Shown: positions 40,052 to 48,969, numbered from the stretch's first letter. The stretch: 48,969 nt of DNA from Croceibacterium_A sp035626815 (GCA_035626815.1 DASPMY010000034.1:1-48969); one strand, 5' to 3'. Numbers and translations are program-made. The notes: generated from the letters alone by a model not told the origin.

Positions 40052-41002
40052 CTAGATGCCGCCCCCGGTCAGCCGCTGGCAGATCAGATCGAGCTGATCC
40101 AGCGTACGGTATCGAATGGTCACCGCGCCCGAGCGCGGATCGGTGTCGGCGGCGATGCGCACGGGCAAGCCCAGGAATTCCTCGAGGTGGTTCTGCACCG
40201 CGACGATATCGGCGTCGTCCGCTGGATCCCGCGGCGGCCGGGCCTGGCGCCTCCCGCCGGGCTCGGCCGCGTTCCTCCGCGCGAGCCTTTCCACCTCGCG
40301 CACGGACAGGTGCTGGTCGATCGCGCGCTGCGCCAGCGCTTCGGCGTCGTCGCGGCCGACGAGCGCGCGGGCGTGGCCCATGTCGAGCCGTCCGGCCTCG
40401 AGGTGATCGAGCACCGCGGTCGGCAAGGTCAGCAGCCGCTGCATGTTGGCAACGTGGCTGCGTGATTTGCCGACCAGGCGCGCGATTTCGGCCTGCGGCA
40501 AGTCGTCGCGCTCGCCGAGTCGGTGGTAGGCGCGCGCCTCCTCGACCGGGTTGAGGTCTTCGCGCTGGATGTTCTCGATCAGCGCCAGCGCCATCACGTC
40601 GCGCTCGTCGAGCTCGCGAATCAGCGCGGGAATCTCGTGGAGTTGCGCCTTCTGAGCGGCCCGCCAGCGACGCTCGCCGGCGACCAGCTGGTAGCGGCCG
40701 CCGGCAAGCGGCCGGACGATGACCGGCTGGATCACGCCGCGCTTGCCGATCGACGCCGCGAGCTCCTCGAGCGCTTCCTCGTTGAACTGCCGGCGCGGCT
40801 GATCCGGATGCGGCTCGATCGCCGCCACCGCCAGGTTGGCGAGCCCGTCGTGCCGGGCCGCCGCCACCTCGCCTGCCGCGTGTGGGCGGCCATCCGTTAC
40901 CAGCGGCTCCTCGCGCCGCGCCTCGCCCAGCAGGGCGCCCAGCCCTTTGCCCAGCCGGCGCCGCTGCGCGGGGTGCGAATCGGTCCTGTCGTCGGTGCTC
41001 AT
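40052..41002 (-). CDS. parB: Chromosome partitioning protein ParB
   Basis: CTP-dependent DNA clamp (316 residues) that loads at parS and spreads to organise the origin. The N-terminus RRRLGKGLGALLGEARRE carries the ParA-stimulating Arg/Lys patch. The CTP-binding ParB/Sulfiredoxin domain has IQPVIVRPL and the AGERRWRAAQKA motif. ALIENIQREDLNPVEEARAY and the helix-turn-helix LPQAEIARLVGKSRSHVANM follow. The C-terminal dimerisation domain ends the protein. The ATG overlaps the parA stop (ATGA). parS-like sites lie 0.8 to 3.3 kb upstream. Confidence 0.96.
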   Translation of the reverse strand: MSTDDRTDSHPAQRRRLGKGLGALLGEARREEPLVTDGRPHAAGEVAAARHDGLANLAVAAIEPHPDQPRRQFNEEALEELAASIGKRGVIQPVIVRPLAGGRYQLVAGERRWRAAQKAQLHEIPALIRELDERDVMALALIENIQREDLNPVEEARAYHRLGERDDLPQAEIARLVGKSRSHVANMQRLLTLPTAVLDHLEAGRLDMGHARALVGRDDAEALAQRAIDQHLSVREVERLARRNAAEPGGRRQARPPRDPADDADIVAVQNHLEEFLGLPVRIAADTDPRSGAVTIRYRTLDQLDLICQRLTGGGI

Positions 41003-41775
41003 GCGGCTTTCCTTTGTTGCGGCAGGCGCCCGATCAGCTCGCGCGCGAGCGCCATGTAGGCACGGCTCCCGGCGCACGAGTGATCGTAGACCAGCGCCGG
41101 CAACCCGTGGCTCGGGGCTTCCGACAGGCGCACGTTGCGCGGGATGACCGAATCGAACACCAGCTTGCCCAGGCATTCGCGCACGTCGTCGGCGACGTGG
41201 TCCGTCAGGCGATTGCGGCGGTCGAACATCGTCAGCGCGATGCCGACGATGCCGAGATCCGGATTGAACCGCTGCTGGACCTGCTCGACGGTCGTCAAGA
41301 GCTGGCTAAGTCCTTCTAAAGCAAAGAATTCGCATTGCAGCGGGACGAGCAGCGTATCGGCCGCCGTTAGGGCATTGAGGGTCAGGAGGCCGAGCGACGG
41401 GGGGCAGTCGATGAAGCAGACGTCGTGCCCGCGATGGCCGGCCAGCGCGGCGCCGAGGCGCCCGGTGCGATTCTCGACCGCGACCAGCTCGATCTCCGCC
41501 CCGCTCAGGTCGACGGTGGCCGGAACCACGCCTAGTCCGGGTATCGCGGTGTCGACGATGCACTCGTCGAGCGCGGCCTCGTCGACGAGCAGATCGTAGC
41601 TCGACTTTTCACGCCTGGCGGCCTCGATGCCGAGGCCGGTCGAGGCGTTCCCCTGCGGGTCGAGGTCGATCAGCAGCGTTTTCCAGCCCGCGGCGGCCAT
41701 GGCTGTGGCGATGTTGATGGCGGTGGTGGTCTTGCCGACCCCGCCCTTCTGATTGGCAATCGCAATCCGGATCAT
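40999..41775 (-). CDS. parA: Chromosome partitioning ATPase ParA
   Basis: Deviant Walker A ATPase of 258 residues that moves ParB-parS complexes over the nucleoid. Start MIRIAIANQKGGVGKTTTAI with the KGGVGKTT motif (signature Lys in KGG). Walker B-type FIDCPPSLGLLTLNAL and the DLDPQGNAS switch are present. It overlaps rsmG (ATGA, 41772-41775) and parB (ATGA), so rsmG-parA-parB are translationally coupled. Confidence 0.96.
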   Translation of the reverse strand: MIRIAIANQKGGVGKTTTAINIATAMAAAGWKTLLIDLDPQGNASTGLGIEAARREKSSYDLLVDEAALDECIVDTAIPGLGVVPATVDLSGAEIELVAVENRTGRLGAALAGHRGHDVCFIDCPPSLGLLTLNALTAADTLLVPLQCEFFALEGLSQLLTTVEQVQQRFNPDLGIVGIALTMFDRRNRLTDHVADDVRECLGKLVFDSVIPRNVRLSEAPSHGLPALVYDHSCAGSRAYMALARELIGRLPQQRKAA

Positions 41776-42398
41776 CGCAGTCGTGGCGTCCCTCGTCCGA
41801 CCAGAATGCCGCCGCCGGGGTCGGTGCGCGACTGTTCCACGTGAAACATCTCGCGCACCTCTCGGCGCTGGTCGAGCAGTTCTTGCGCCGCCGATCGGCC
41901 TTTGGGCAACAGCCAGAGGGTGGACGGTGTGGAAAAGCGGGCGGACAAAGCCAGCAGTTTGTCCAGCGGGGCGAACGCCCGTGCGGTGATGGCGCCCGCC
42001 GGAAAGCTGTCCACTTTTTCCAGCCGACGACCGATTACGCGGCAGTTTTCGAGCTTGAGCTCGGACGCAACGCGCACCAGCCAGTCGACTCGCCGCTTGC
42101 GCGACTCGACCAGAATCATGGCCGTGTCGGGACGAGCAATGGCCAACGGCACGCCGGGAAAACCCGCGCCGCTGCCCAGATCGAGCCACGGGCCTGTTTC
42201 ACGTGGAACGTGGTCGAGCAGCTGCAGGCTGTCGGCGAAGTGGCGCTGCCAGATCAGCGCCAGGCTCGCGGCCGAAACGAGGTTCTGGCGCGCATTCTCC
42301 TCGGCCAGCTTGGTGGCCAACGCTTCGAGCCGAGCCATCGCTGCCGGTCCGACGCGCTCGGCGCAGAAGCGGCGCGCGGCCTCTTCGCTGTCGATCAT
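41772..42398 (-). CDS. rsmG: 16S rRNA (guanine527-N7)-methyltransferase RsmG
   Basis: SAM-dependent methyltransferase of 208 residues that methylates G527 in the 530 loop; its loss gives low-level streptomycin resistance in other bacteria. The family block NLVSAASLALIWQRHFADSL precedes the SAM site WLDLGSGAGFPGVPLAIA. MILVESRKRRVDWLVRV and ITARAFAPLDKLL follow. The gene starts at an ATG overlapping the mnmG stop and carries two parS-like sites in its coding sequence. Confidence 0.95.
   Translation of the reverse strand: MIDSEEAARRFCAERVGPAAMARLEALATKLAEENARQNLVSAASLALIWQRHFADSLQLLDHVPRETGPWLDLGSGAGFPGVPLAIARPDTAMILVESRKRRVDWLVRVASELKLENCRVIGRRLEKVDSFPAGAITARAFAPLDKLLALSARFSTPSTLWLLPKGRSAAQELLDQRREVREMFHVEQSRTDPGGGILVGRGTPRLR
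41833..41848. other. parS site 1 (ParB-binding), inside rsmG
   Basis: TGTTCCACGTGAAACA, an exact match to the widespread consensus TGTTNCACGTGAAACA. On the rsmG strand it encodes the end of EMFHVEQ near the C-terminus. Confidence 0.92.
42195..42210. other. parS site 2 (ParB-binding), inside rsmG
   Basis: TGTTTCACGTGGAACG; with the degenerate consensus TGTTNCACGTGNAACA only the last base differs. On the rsmG strand it encodes HVPRET just before the SAM-binding loop. Confidence 0.8.
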
Positions 42399-44236
42399 GC
42401 CGCGCGCCGTCGGGCGTGAACCAGCAGCGCGGCAAGGGCGGCCGGGGTGATGCCGCGCACGCGCGCCGCCGCAGCCAGGGTGGCCGGACGGGCCGCGCTG
42501 AGGCGCTCGACCATCTCGTTCGACAGTCCCGGCACTTGCGCGAAGGGGAAGTCGCCGGCGAGCGGCACCGCCTCGCTCGCCCGCAATTCGCGCAACTCGC
42601 TTTCCTGCCGTTGGAGATAGGGCGCATAGGCCGCGTCCTCGGCCATCTCGACCGCCAGTTCCCCCTCGAGATCGTCGCTGAGCCAGTCGCGCAGGCTTGC
42701 CAGCTCGACGTCCGGAAAGCGCAGCCATTGGGCGAGCGACTTGCGCCCGCCATCGCGACGAACGGGCAAGCCGGCAACGGCCAACGCGGTCGCCGGCACC
42801 TCCTGCGCGAGCGCTTCCTCCCACCGCGCCCGCGCCGCCTCTCGCCGCTCGAACCAGCTGCGGCGCTCATTTCCGACACAGCCGACGGCAATCGCCAGCG
42901 GGGTCAGCCGCGTCGCCGCGTTGTTGACGCGCAGGCGCAAGCGGTATTCCGCGCGCGCGGTGAGCATGCGGTAGGGCTCGCTGACGCCGTGCAGCGTGAG
43001 GTCATCGACCATCACCGCCAGGTAGCTGTTGGCGCGGTCGAGCGGCGCCGGCTCGCGCCCGAGCACCGCGGCCGCGGCGCGCATCCCGGCGAACAGGCCC
43101 TGCGCGGCGGCTTCCTCGTATCCGGTCGTGCCGTTGATCTGCCCGGCGCAATACAGCCCGGGGATCGCCCGCACCTGCAGGTCCGGCCCCAGCGCGCGCG
43201 GATCGACATGATCGTACTCGACCGCATAGCCCGGCACGTCCATCTCCACCCGCTCGAGCCCCTCCATCGTCCGCAGCATCGCCAGCTGCACTTCGGGCGG
43301 AAGCGACGTGCTGATGCCGTTGGGATAGACGAGGGGCGTGGCGAGGCCCTCGGGCTCGAGGAACACCTGATGCCCGTCGCGGTCGCCGAAGCGGTGGATT
43401 TTGTCCTCGATCGACGGGCAATAGCGCGGCCCCGACGCGTCGATCGCCCCGGTGAACAGCGGCGAGCGGTGCAGGTTGTCGCGGATGATCGCGTGCGACC
43501 GCGCGTTCGTGCGGGTGATCGCGCAGAACACCTGGGGGTTCACCCGCGCGGAAGTCAGCGCCGACATCGTCCACGGCTCGGGATCGGACGGCTGCTCCTC
43601 GAGCCGGGCCCAGTCGATCGTGCGTCCGTCGAGCCGCGGCGGCGTGCCCGTCTTGAGTCGCGCCATCGGCAAGCAGGCCTCGCGCAGCTGTGCCGCGAGT
43701 CGCTGTGCCGAAGCCTCGCCGATGCGCCCGCCGGTCATGCGCTCCTCGCCGCGGAACAGCGTCCCGCCGAGGAACGTCCCGGTGCACAGCACCACCGCGC
43801 GCGCCGCGAGCCGCGTTCCATCGGCGAGCGCGACGCCGCGAACGGTGCCGCCCTCGATGACGAGCGCCGCCGCCTCGCCCGCGATGGTCTCCAAGTGCGG
43901 CTGCGCGGCAATCATCCGCTGCACGGCGGCCTTGAACAGGTTGCGATCGGCCTGCACCCGCGGTCCCCACACCGCGCTGCCCTTCGAGCGATTGAGCATG
44001 CGGTAATGGATCGCCGCCGCGTCGGCCGCACGCCCGATCAGCCCGTCGAACGCGTCGACCTCGCGGACCAGGTGCCCCTTGCCGAGCCCGCCGATAGCGG
44101 GATTGCAGCTCATCGCGCCGATCGCATCGAGGTCGAACGAGACGAGCGCGGTCCGCGCGCCCATGCGCGCCGCCACTGCCGCCGCTTCGCAGCCGGCATG
44201 GCCACCGCCGATCACGAGGACGTCGAAACCGCTCAT
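42395..44236 (-). CDS. mnmG: tRNA uridine-5-carboxymethylaminomethyl modification enzyme MnmG
   Basis: FAD-dependent partner of MnmE that installs the cmnm5 group on wobble uridine 34 of several tRNAs. 613 residues with the FAD Rossmann motif VIGGGHAGCEAAA at the N-terminus, then MSCNPAIGGLGKGHLVREVDA, TGTFLGGTLFRG, and the second signature YCAGQINGTTGYEEAAAQG. The C-terminal helical domain binds MnmE. It lies between mnmE and rsmG; a parS-like site is in the 57-base gap to mnmE. Confidence 0.96.
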   Translation of the reverse strand: MSGFDVLVIGGGHAGCEAAAVAARMGARTALVSFDLDAIGAMSCNPAIGGLGKGHLVREVDAFDGLIGRAADAAAIHYRMLNRSKGSAVWGPRVQADRNLFKAAVQRMIAAQPHLETIAGEAAALVIEGGTVRGVALADGTRLAARAVVLCTGTFLGGTLFRGEERMTGGRIGEASAQRLAAQLREACLPMARLKTGTPPRLDGRTIDWARLEEQPSDPEPWTMSALTSARVNPQVFCAITRTNARSHAIIRDNLHRSPLFTGAIDASGPRYCPSIEDKIHRFGDRDGHQVFLEPEGLATPLVYPNGISTSLPPEVQLAMLRTMEGLERVEMDVPGYAVEYDHVDPRALGPDLQVRAIPGLYCAGQINGTTGYEEAAAQGLFAGMRAAAAVLGREPAPLDRANSYLAVMVDDLTLHGVSEPYRMLTARAEYRLRLRVNNAATRLTPLAIAVGCVGNERRSWFERREAARARWEEALAQEVPATALAVAGLPVRRDGGRKSLAQWLRFPDVELASLRDWLSDDLEGELAVEMAEDAAYAPYLQRQESELRELRASEAVPLAGDFPFAQVPGLSNEMVERLSAARPATLAAAARVRGITPAALAALLVHARRRAA

Positions 44237-44275
44237 TCCGCGCCTCTATCGCCCCGCGCGGCGCCGTCAAATCGC

Positions 44276-44291
44276 CGTTTCACGTGAAACA
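44276..44291. other. parS site 3 (ParB-binding), between mnmE and mnmG
   Basis: CGTTTCACGTGAAACA, one mismatch (first base) from TGTTTCACGTGAAACA; the inner 14 bases form a perfect palindrome. It lies outside coding sequence. Confidence 0.9.
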
Positions 44292-44293
44292 CG

Positions 44294-45565
44294 TCACTTT
44301 CCGATGCAGAAGCGCCCGAACAGGGCGTCGAGCACGTCCTCGGTTGAACTGCGCCCGAGCAGCCGATCGAAAGCCACTCGAGAGCGGCGCAGGGCCTCGG
44401 CTTGCAGGAGCGGGTCGCTGTGATCGACCTCGGCCAGCGCCGCGCTCGCCTCGGCCAGCAAGGCGCGCTGGCGCCGGTTGAGCGCCGTCTCCCCCGGCCG
44501 CGGCAGCGCGGCCGCGGCATGCTCGACCAGCCCGTGCTTGAGCGCGGCGAGGTTGGCGCCCGAGACGGCGGAGACCCGGTAGCGCGGCGAGGCCTTGGCC
44601 GGGCGGAGCGCTTCGTCGATGCGCGGCTCGATCTCCCACGCCCCACGGGGGCCTTCGCCTTCCGGCCCCAGCCAGAGAACCAGGTCCGCCCGCTCGATCT
44701 CCGTCCGAGCGCGCGCCATGCCGATCGCTTCCACGTCATCGCATCCCGGATCGCGCAGGCCGGCCATGTCGACGAAAGTGAACGGGATGCCGGCGAGCGC
44801 GACCGGCCGCTCGATGACGTCGCGTGTGGTGCCGGCGGAGGGCGCAGTGATGGCCGCCTCATGCTCAACCAACGCATTGAAAAGCGTCGATTTCCCGGCA
44901 TTGGGCGGCCCAGCCAGCGCGACCCGGAAGCCTTCGCGCAGCGTCTCCGCGGCCGGAGCAGCCAACGCGCGGCCGATCTCTTCGCCTAACGCGTTGATCT
45001 CCCCAATGAAATCGCCCGACAAAGGGCCGACATCGCCCTCGTCGTCGAAATCGAGGGCCGCCTCGAGCCGCGCCGACAAGGCCAGCAGGCGCTCGCGCCA
45101 GCCCTCGACCTGACGCGACAGGGCTCCCCCGGCCAGCTGGACGGCGGCGCGCCGCTGGATCTCGGTCTCGGCCTCGAGCAGATCGGCCAGCCCTTCGGCT
45201 TCGGCGAGGTCGATCCGGCCGTTGACGAACGCCCGGCGGGTGAACTCGCCCGGCTCGGCCCGGCGCAAGCCGGGCATTGCCGCCAGCGCCGCCTCGACCG
45301 CGCCGATCACGGCGCGGCCGCCATGCAGATGCAGCTCGGCCAGATCCTCGCCGGTGACAGTATCGGGACCGGGAAACCACAGCACCAGGCCCCGGTCGAG
45401 CAACTCACCCGCGGCTTCGCGCAGCTCGGCCAGCGTCGCCCGGCGCGGCGGCGGACGCCTGCCGGCGAGCGCCTCGAGCGCCGCCCCCGCCGCGCTTCCG
45501 CTGACGCGGACGACCGCGATCCCCGCGGGCGGCGGGCCGCTGGAGAGCGCGAAGATCGTGTCCAT
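44294..45565 (-). CDS. mnmE: tRNA modification GTPase MnmE
   Basis: GTPase of 423 residues acting with MnmG in wobble-uridine modification. The N-terminal tetrahydrofolate-binding domain shows DTIFALSSGPPPAGIAVVRV and EDLAELHLHGG. The G domain is inserted in a helical domain: G1 GPPNAGKST (219-227), G2 region AGTTRDVIE, G3 DMAGLRD. The C-terminus is the family signature FCIGK with the essential Cys. Length is somewhat below that of E. coli MnmE (454). Start MDTIFAL at ATG 45563-45565. Confidence 0.95.
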   Translation of the reverse strand: MDTIFALSSGPPPAGIAVVRVSGSAAGAALEALAGRRPPPRRATLAELREAAGELLDRGLVLWFPGPDTVTGEDLAELHLHGGRAVIGAVEAALAAMPGLRRAEPGEFTRRAFVNGRIDLAEAEGLADLLEAETEIQRRAAVQLAGGALSRQVEGWRERLLALSARLEAALDFDDEGDVGPLSGDFIGEINALGEEIGRALAAPAAETLREGFRVALAGPPNAGKSTLFNALVEHEAAITAPSAGTTRDVIERPVALAGIPFTFVDMAGLRDPGCDDVEAIGMARARTEIERADLVLWLGPEGEGPRGAWEIEPRIDEALRPAKASPRYRVSAVSGANLAALKHGLVEHAAAALPRPGETALNRRQRALLAEASAALAEVDHSDPLLQAEALRRSRVAFDRLLGRSSTEDVLDALFGRFCIGK

Positions 45566-45569
45566 GCCT

Positions 45570-45836
45570 TCAGGCGTCGGGCTTGGCGCCCTCGTCGGCA
45601 CGCTCCGAGCTCGCCTTGCGCGCGCTCTCGACGAACGTCTGGAACATCTTCAGCCCCATCTGCCCCATCGGCGCGAGCTGCTTGGCGTATTCCTGCATCT
45701 GCTCGACGTTGCTGGCGCCCTGCATCGCCTTGGCGAAGGCATCGACGTAGACCGCGTTGGCCTTCTCGACGTCGGGCAGGCCCATGAAGCGGCGTGCCTC
45801 GTCAGGCGTGCAGTCGATCTCGATATTGACCTTCAT
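45570..45836 (-). CDS. DUF6489 family protein
   Basis: 88 residues: an N-terminal KVNIEIDCTPDEARRFMGLP segment and an amphipathic helical region (MQEYAKQLAPMGQMGLKMFQ) with a charged tail. It belongs to a small family seen next to mnmE in Sphingomonadales, as I recall; function unknown. Four bases separate it from mnmE, so it heads the mnmE-mnmG-rsmG-parAB run. Confidence 0.85.
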   Translation of the reverse strand: MKVNIEIDCTPDEARRFMGLPDVEKANAVYVDAFAKAMQGASNVEQMQEYAKQLAPMGQMGLKMFQTFVESARKASSERADEGAKPDA

Positions 45837-45882
45837 CGGCGAAGTCCCTTCAGTCCGTCACGGGAAGCCCGGAGGAGCCTAT

Positions 45883-46581
45883 ATGAGCGAGACGGTCCGC
45901 ATTACCACCCTCGACGGCGCTGGAACCTTTTCGGCCTACTGCGCGCGGCCTGACGGCGCCCCGCGCGCGGGCGTGGTGGTCATCCAGGAGATCTTCGGCG
46001 TGAACGCCGGGATACGCCGCAAGTGTGATCGGCTAGCGGCCGAGGGCTACCTCGCGCTGGCGCCGGACTTGTTCTGGCGCATCGAGCCGGGCGTCGAGCT
46101 CGATCCCGACGTCGAGCCCGAGTTCCAGCGCGCGCTCGCGCTGATGGGCCGGTTCGACCAGGACCAGGGCGTGGCCGACATCGAGGCGACGATCCGCCAC
46201 GCGCGCAACGCGCTCGGCGTGGCCAGGGTCGGCGCGGTCGGCTACTGCCTCGGCGGACGGCTGGCATTCATGGTCGCGGCGCGCACCGACGCCGACGCCA
46301 GCGTCGGATACTACGCGGTCGGAATCGACAACCTGCTCCACGAGAAGCACGCCATCGCCCGTCCGTTGATGTTGCACATCGCCGGCAATGACGGCTTCGT
46401 TTCGCCCGAGGTCCAGCGGGCGATGCACGAGGGCCTGGACGACCATCCGCGGGTGACGCTGCACGACTACCCGGGCGAGGACCACGGCTTCGCCACGGAG
46501 CTCGGGCGGCGGCGCAGCGACGAGGCGGCGCAACTCGCCGACCAACGCACCGCGGCATTCTTCGCCGAGCATCTCCGCTAG
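45883..46581 (+). CDS. Dienelactone hydrolase family protein
   Basis: Alpha/beta hydrolase of 232 residues from MSETVRITTLDG (ATG 45883 after GGAGGAG). The catalytic triad of the family is present: C122 in VGYCLGG, D170 in AGNDGFVSPE and H201 in GEDHGFA, with E36 in IQEIFGVN. Canonical members open dienelactone in chloroaromatic degradation; in isolation, as here, the substrate is uncertain. Divergent from the DUF6489 gene by 46 bases and convergent with the cytochrome gene (stops overlap four bases). Confidence 0.92.
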   Translation: MSETVRITTLDGAGTFSAYCARPDGAPRAGVVVIQEIFGVNAGIRRKCDRLAAEGYLALAPDLFWRIEPGVELDPDVEPEFQRALALMGRFDQDQGVADIEATIRHARNALGVARVGAVGYCLGGRLAFMVAARTDADASVGYYAVGIDNLLHEKHAIARPLMLHIAGNDGFVSPEVQRAMHEGLDDHPRVTLHDYPGEDHGFATELGRRRSDEAAQLADQRTAAFFAEHLR

Positions 46582-46964
46582 GAGCGCGCCAGGTACTCGA
46601 TCAGCGCGCGGCGCTCGTCAGCGTTCCGGATGCCGAAGAAGCCCATCTCGTTGTCGGGCACCACGGCCTGCGGATCGGCGATGAACGCGTCGAGCGCCTC
46701 GCGGGTCCACACGGGCCGCTCGGCCGCATAGGCGCGCAGCGCGGGCGAATAGGCGAAGCCCGGCTCGGCGGCGACAGGTCGGCCGACGAGGCCCTTGAGC
46801 GACGGCCCTTGCGTGCTCGGATCGGGCCCGTCGAGCGAATGGCAGGCATAGCATTTCTGGTAGGCCCGCTCGCCCGCGGCCAGCGTCGCCGCATCGACCG
46901 CGGGCTCCGCCGCCTGGATGCAGGCAGCGACCGCCAGCAGCACCGGCGGCGCGAGAGCCTTCAC
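46578..46964 (-). CDS. Small c-type cytochrome
   Basis: 128 residues from a GTG (46962-46964) that overlaps the upstream beta-propeller stop. A signal peptide (KALAPPVLLAVAACIQAAEP) directs export. The heme site is C38-Y-A-C41-H42. The axial Met is likely in DNEMGFFG, where class I mitochondrial-type cytochromes have a conserved Met. The family blocks GPSLKGLVGRPVA, FAYSPALRAYA and W-TREALDAFI mark it as a cytochrome c2-like protein. Overlap with the beta-propeller gene suggests a functional pair. Confidence 0.9.
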   Translation of the reverse strand: MKALAPPVLLAVAACIQAAEPAVDAATLAAGERAYQKCYACHSLDGPDPSTQGPSLKGLVGRPVAAEPGFAYSPALRAYAAERPVWTREALDAFIADPQAVVPDNEMGFFGIRNADERRALIEYLARS

Positions 46965-47956
46965 TCGGCGACCGTCACCAGCATCAGCCGATCGAGGCCC
47001 GATTCGGGCAGGTAAATCTCGTTGCCGCGCCCGAGGATCTGGCGGACCTGGGCGTTGGGGCCGCTGCCAGGGATCGTCGCCACGAACGTCTCGCTGGCGA
47101 TGTCGAACACCAGCGTGTTGTTGCTGGCGAAGTCGGTCACCCACACGTCATCGCGCTGGTCGACGTAGACCGCGTAAGCCTGCGGCTTGTCGCCGGGCAG
47201 CATCCATGACGCCCAGCTGCCGTCGGCCGGGCGGTAGCGGTAGAGCTTGCCGTTGTTCCACCCGGTGATCCACAAGTCGCCCTTCGAATCCGCCCACACC
47301 CGGCGCAGCCCGGGGTTCTCGTCCGGCGGCTGGACGATCGTCACCGAGCCGTCGGCGCGGCCGACTTTGGCAAGATGGCTGCCGGCGAGCGAGACGTACC
47401 AGATCTCGCCATCGGGCGTGTCGTCTATTCCGTAGGCGCCGCGCCCTTCCGGATCCTTCCAGATGGCCACCTGCCCGCTGGCGTCGGCGCGCCCGTAGAT
47501 GCCGTTCTGGCCGGTGAACCAATGCACGCCGTCCTTGTCGAACGCGCCGGTGTTGAGGTTGGTGTAGCCGCTGTCCGCCGGCAGCTTCCACACGTCGATC
47601 GACTCGCTCGCCGGGTCGTAGCGGACGATCGCGTTCTGTCCGCCGTCGGTGATCCACGCCTTGCCGTCGGGGCCGAGCACCACGCCGTGCGGCGCCGAGC
47701 CTTCGCCGAGCGGGACTTCGCGGACCTCGCCGCTGGCGATGTCGATGATGCCGAGCGTGCCGCGCCGCTGCCCGGTGTACCAGATCTTCCCCTCGGGCCC
47801 GGGCGAAGCGTCATGCGGGCGGGATCCGGCCGGCACCTCGAACACCCGCGTCTGGTATTTCGCCGCCGAAGCTTGCGCGCTGGCCGAATCCTGCGCCCGC
47901 GCGCAAGCTGCTGTGCAGCCGAGCCCGAGCGCGGCGGCGATCAACAGGCTTCGCAT
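46961..47956 (-). CDS. Virginiamycin B lyase-like periplasmic beta-propeller
   Basis: 331 residues with a signal peptide (RSLLIAAALGLGCTAACARA), possibly a lipobox-type LGLGC. The body has seven-bladed propeller repeats: GPEGKIWYTGQRRGTLG, GPDGKAWITDGGQNAIVRYD, DKDGVHWFTGQNGIYG, TPDGEIWYVSLAGSHLAKV, SKGDLWITGWNNGKLYRY. This is the Vgb (streptogramin lyase) superfamily. Cytoplasmic Vgb lyases act on antibiotics, but this one is exported and coupled to a cytochrome c, so a redox or ligand-binding function is more likely. Confidence 0.86.
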   Translation of the reverse strand: MRSLLIAAALGLGCTAACARAQDSASAQASAAKYQTRVFEVPAGSRPHDASPGPEGKIWYTGQRRGTLGIIDIASGEVREVPLGEGSAPHGVVLGPDGKAWITDGGQNAIVRYDPASESIDVWKLPADSGYTNLNTGAFDKDGVHWFTGQNGIYGRADASGQVAIWKDPEGRGAYGIDDTPDGEIWYVSLAGSHLAKVGRADGSVTIVQPPDENPGLRRVWADSKGDLWITGWNNGKLYRYRPADGSWASWMLPGDKPQAYAVYVDQRDDVWVTDFASNNTLVFDIASETFVATIPGSGPNAQVRQILGRGNEIYLPESGLDRLMLVTVAE

Positions 47957-48020
47957 GAATCGAGTCTCCCGCACTCTCGTGAGCCGAGTCGCAAGGATAC
48001 CGCCGCGGCGCCACTAGGCA

Positions 48021-48042
48021 AACCCGCGCCGGGAAGGGCGCG
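48021..48042 (-). terminator. Intrinsic terminator of rho
   Basis: A perfect 8-base stem (CCCGCGCC / GGCGCGGG) with a 6-base loop lies 15 bases after the rho stop and is followed on the minus strand by TTTGCC. Confidence 0.7.
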
Positions 48043-48057
48043 GGATAAGCCGGGGGC

Positions 48058-48969
<912 letters not shown>

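Overview
The window is a GC-rich bacterial chromosome segment with densely packed genes, many overlapping by 4 to 59 bases. Gene content and order point to an alphaproteobacterium, most likely of the order Sphingomonadales. The pointers are a proA/nadD/rsfS/rlmH/envC/ctpA block, a TrcR (DUF1013) regulator, a bactofilin next to an M23 peptidase, a CarD/FdxA pair, a DUF6489 protein, and an mnmE-mnmG-rsmG-parA-parB string. I cannot name a genus from sequence alone. No tRNA, rRNA, CRISPR array, transposase or phage gene was seen, and no gap between genes exceeds 300 bases.

Layout. Bases 1-8252 (minus) hold a housekeeping run: proA, an aldo/keto reductase, nadD, rsfS, rlmH, an EnvC-like protein, a CtpA-type protease, dsbB, coq7, and the start of a small secreted protein cut by the left edge. 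Bases 8481-10041 (plus) hold an M23 endopeptidase overlapped by a bactofilin gene. Bases 10110-12621 (minus) hold trcR, a glutathione S-transferase and a quinone oxidoreductase. Bases 12717-20770 (plus) hold a DUF1192 protein, clpA, a DNA-repair exonuclease and ATP-dependent ligase separated by a palindromic repeat, an SGNH hydrolase and a SulP transporter. Bases 20774-23159 (minus) hold hemB, a GNAT acetyltransferase, a gamma-carbonic-anhydrase-like protein and a DUF167 protein. Bases 23278-30849 hold a small secreted protein, a second M23 peptidase (minus), then a Suv3-like helicase, an S4 RNA-binding protein, fdxA, carD, a beta-helical adhesin-like protein and a small lipoprotein (plus). 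Bases 30846-35581 hold a Sua5-type synthase and a DUF815 ATPase that diverge from a 26-base spacer, a membrane-anchored sugar dehydrogenase-like protein, an MsrC-like reductase and a glycine-zipper protein.

Bases 35592-39893 (minus) carry a three-gene locus: a DUF4402 pilin-like subunit, a PapD-like chaperone and a divergent usher-like outer-membrane protein. I infer a non-classical surface-fibre system; it is the best candidate in the window for something poorly described. A strong hairpin separates the subunit gene from the chaperone-usher pair.

Bases 40052-45836 (minus) are the chromosome-partition cluster DUF6489-mnmE-mnmG-rsmG-parA-parB, with three parS-like ParB sites, two of them inside rsmG. 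This places the segment in the origin-proximal domain. The right end holds a dienelactone hydrolase, a cytochrome c and a Vgb-like beta-propeller, then the C-terminal part of rho, cut by the right edge.
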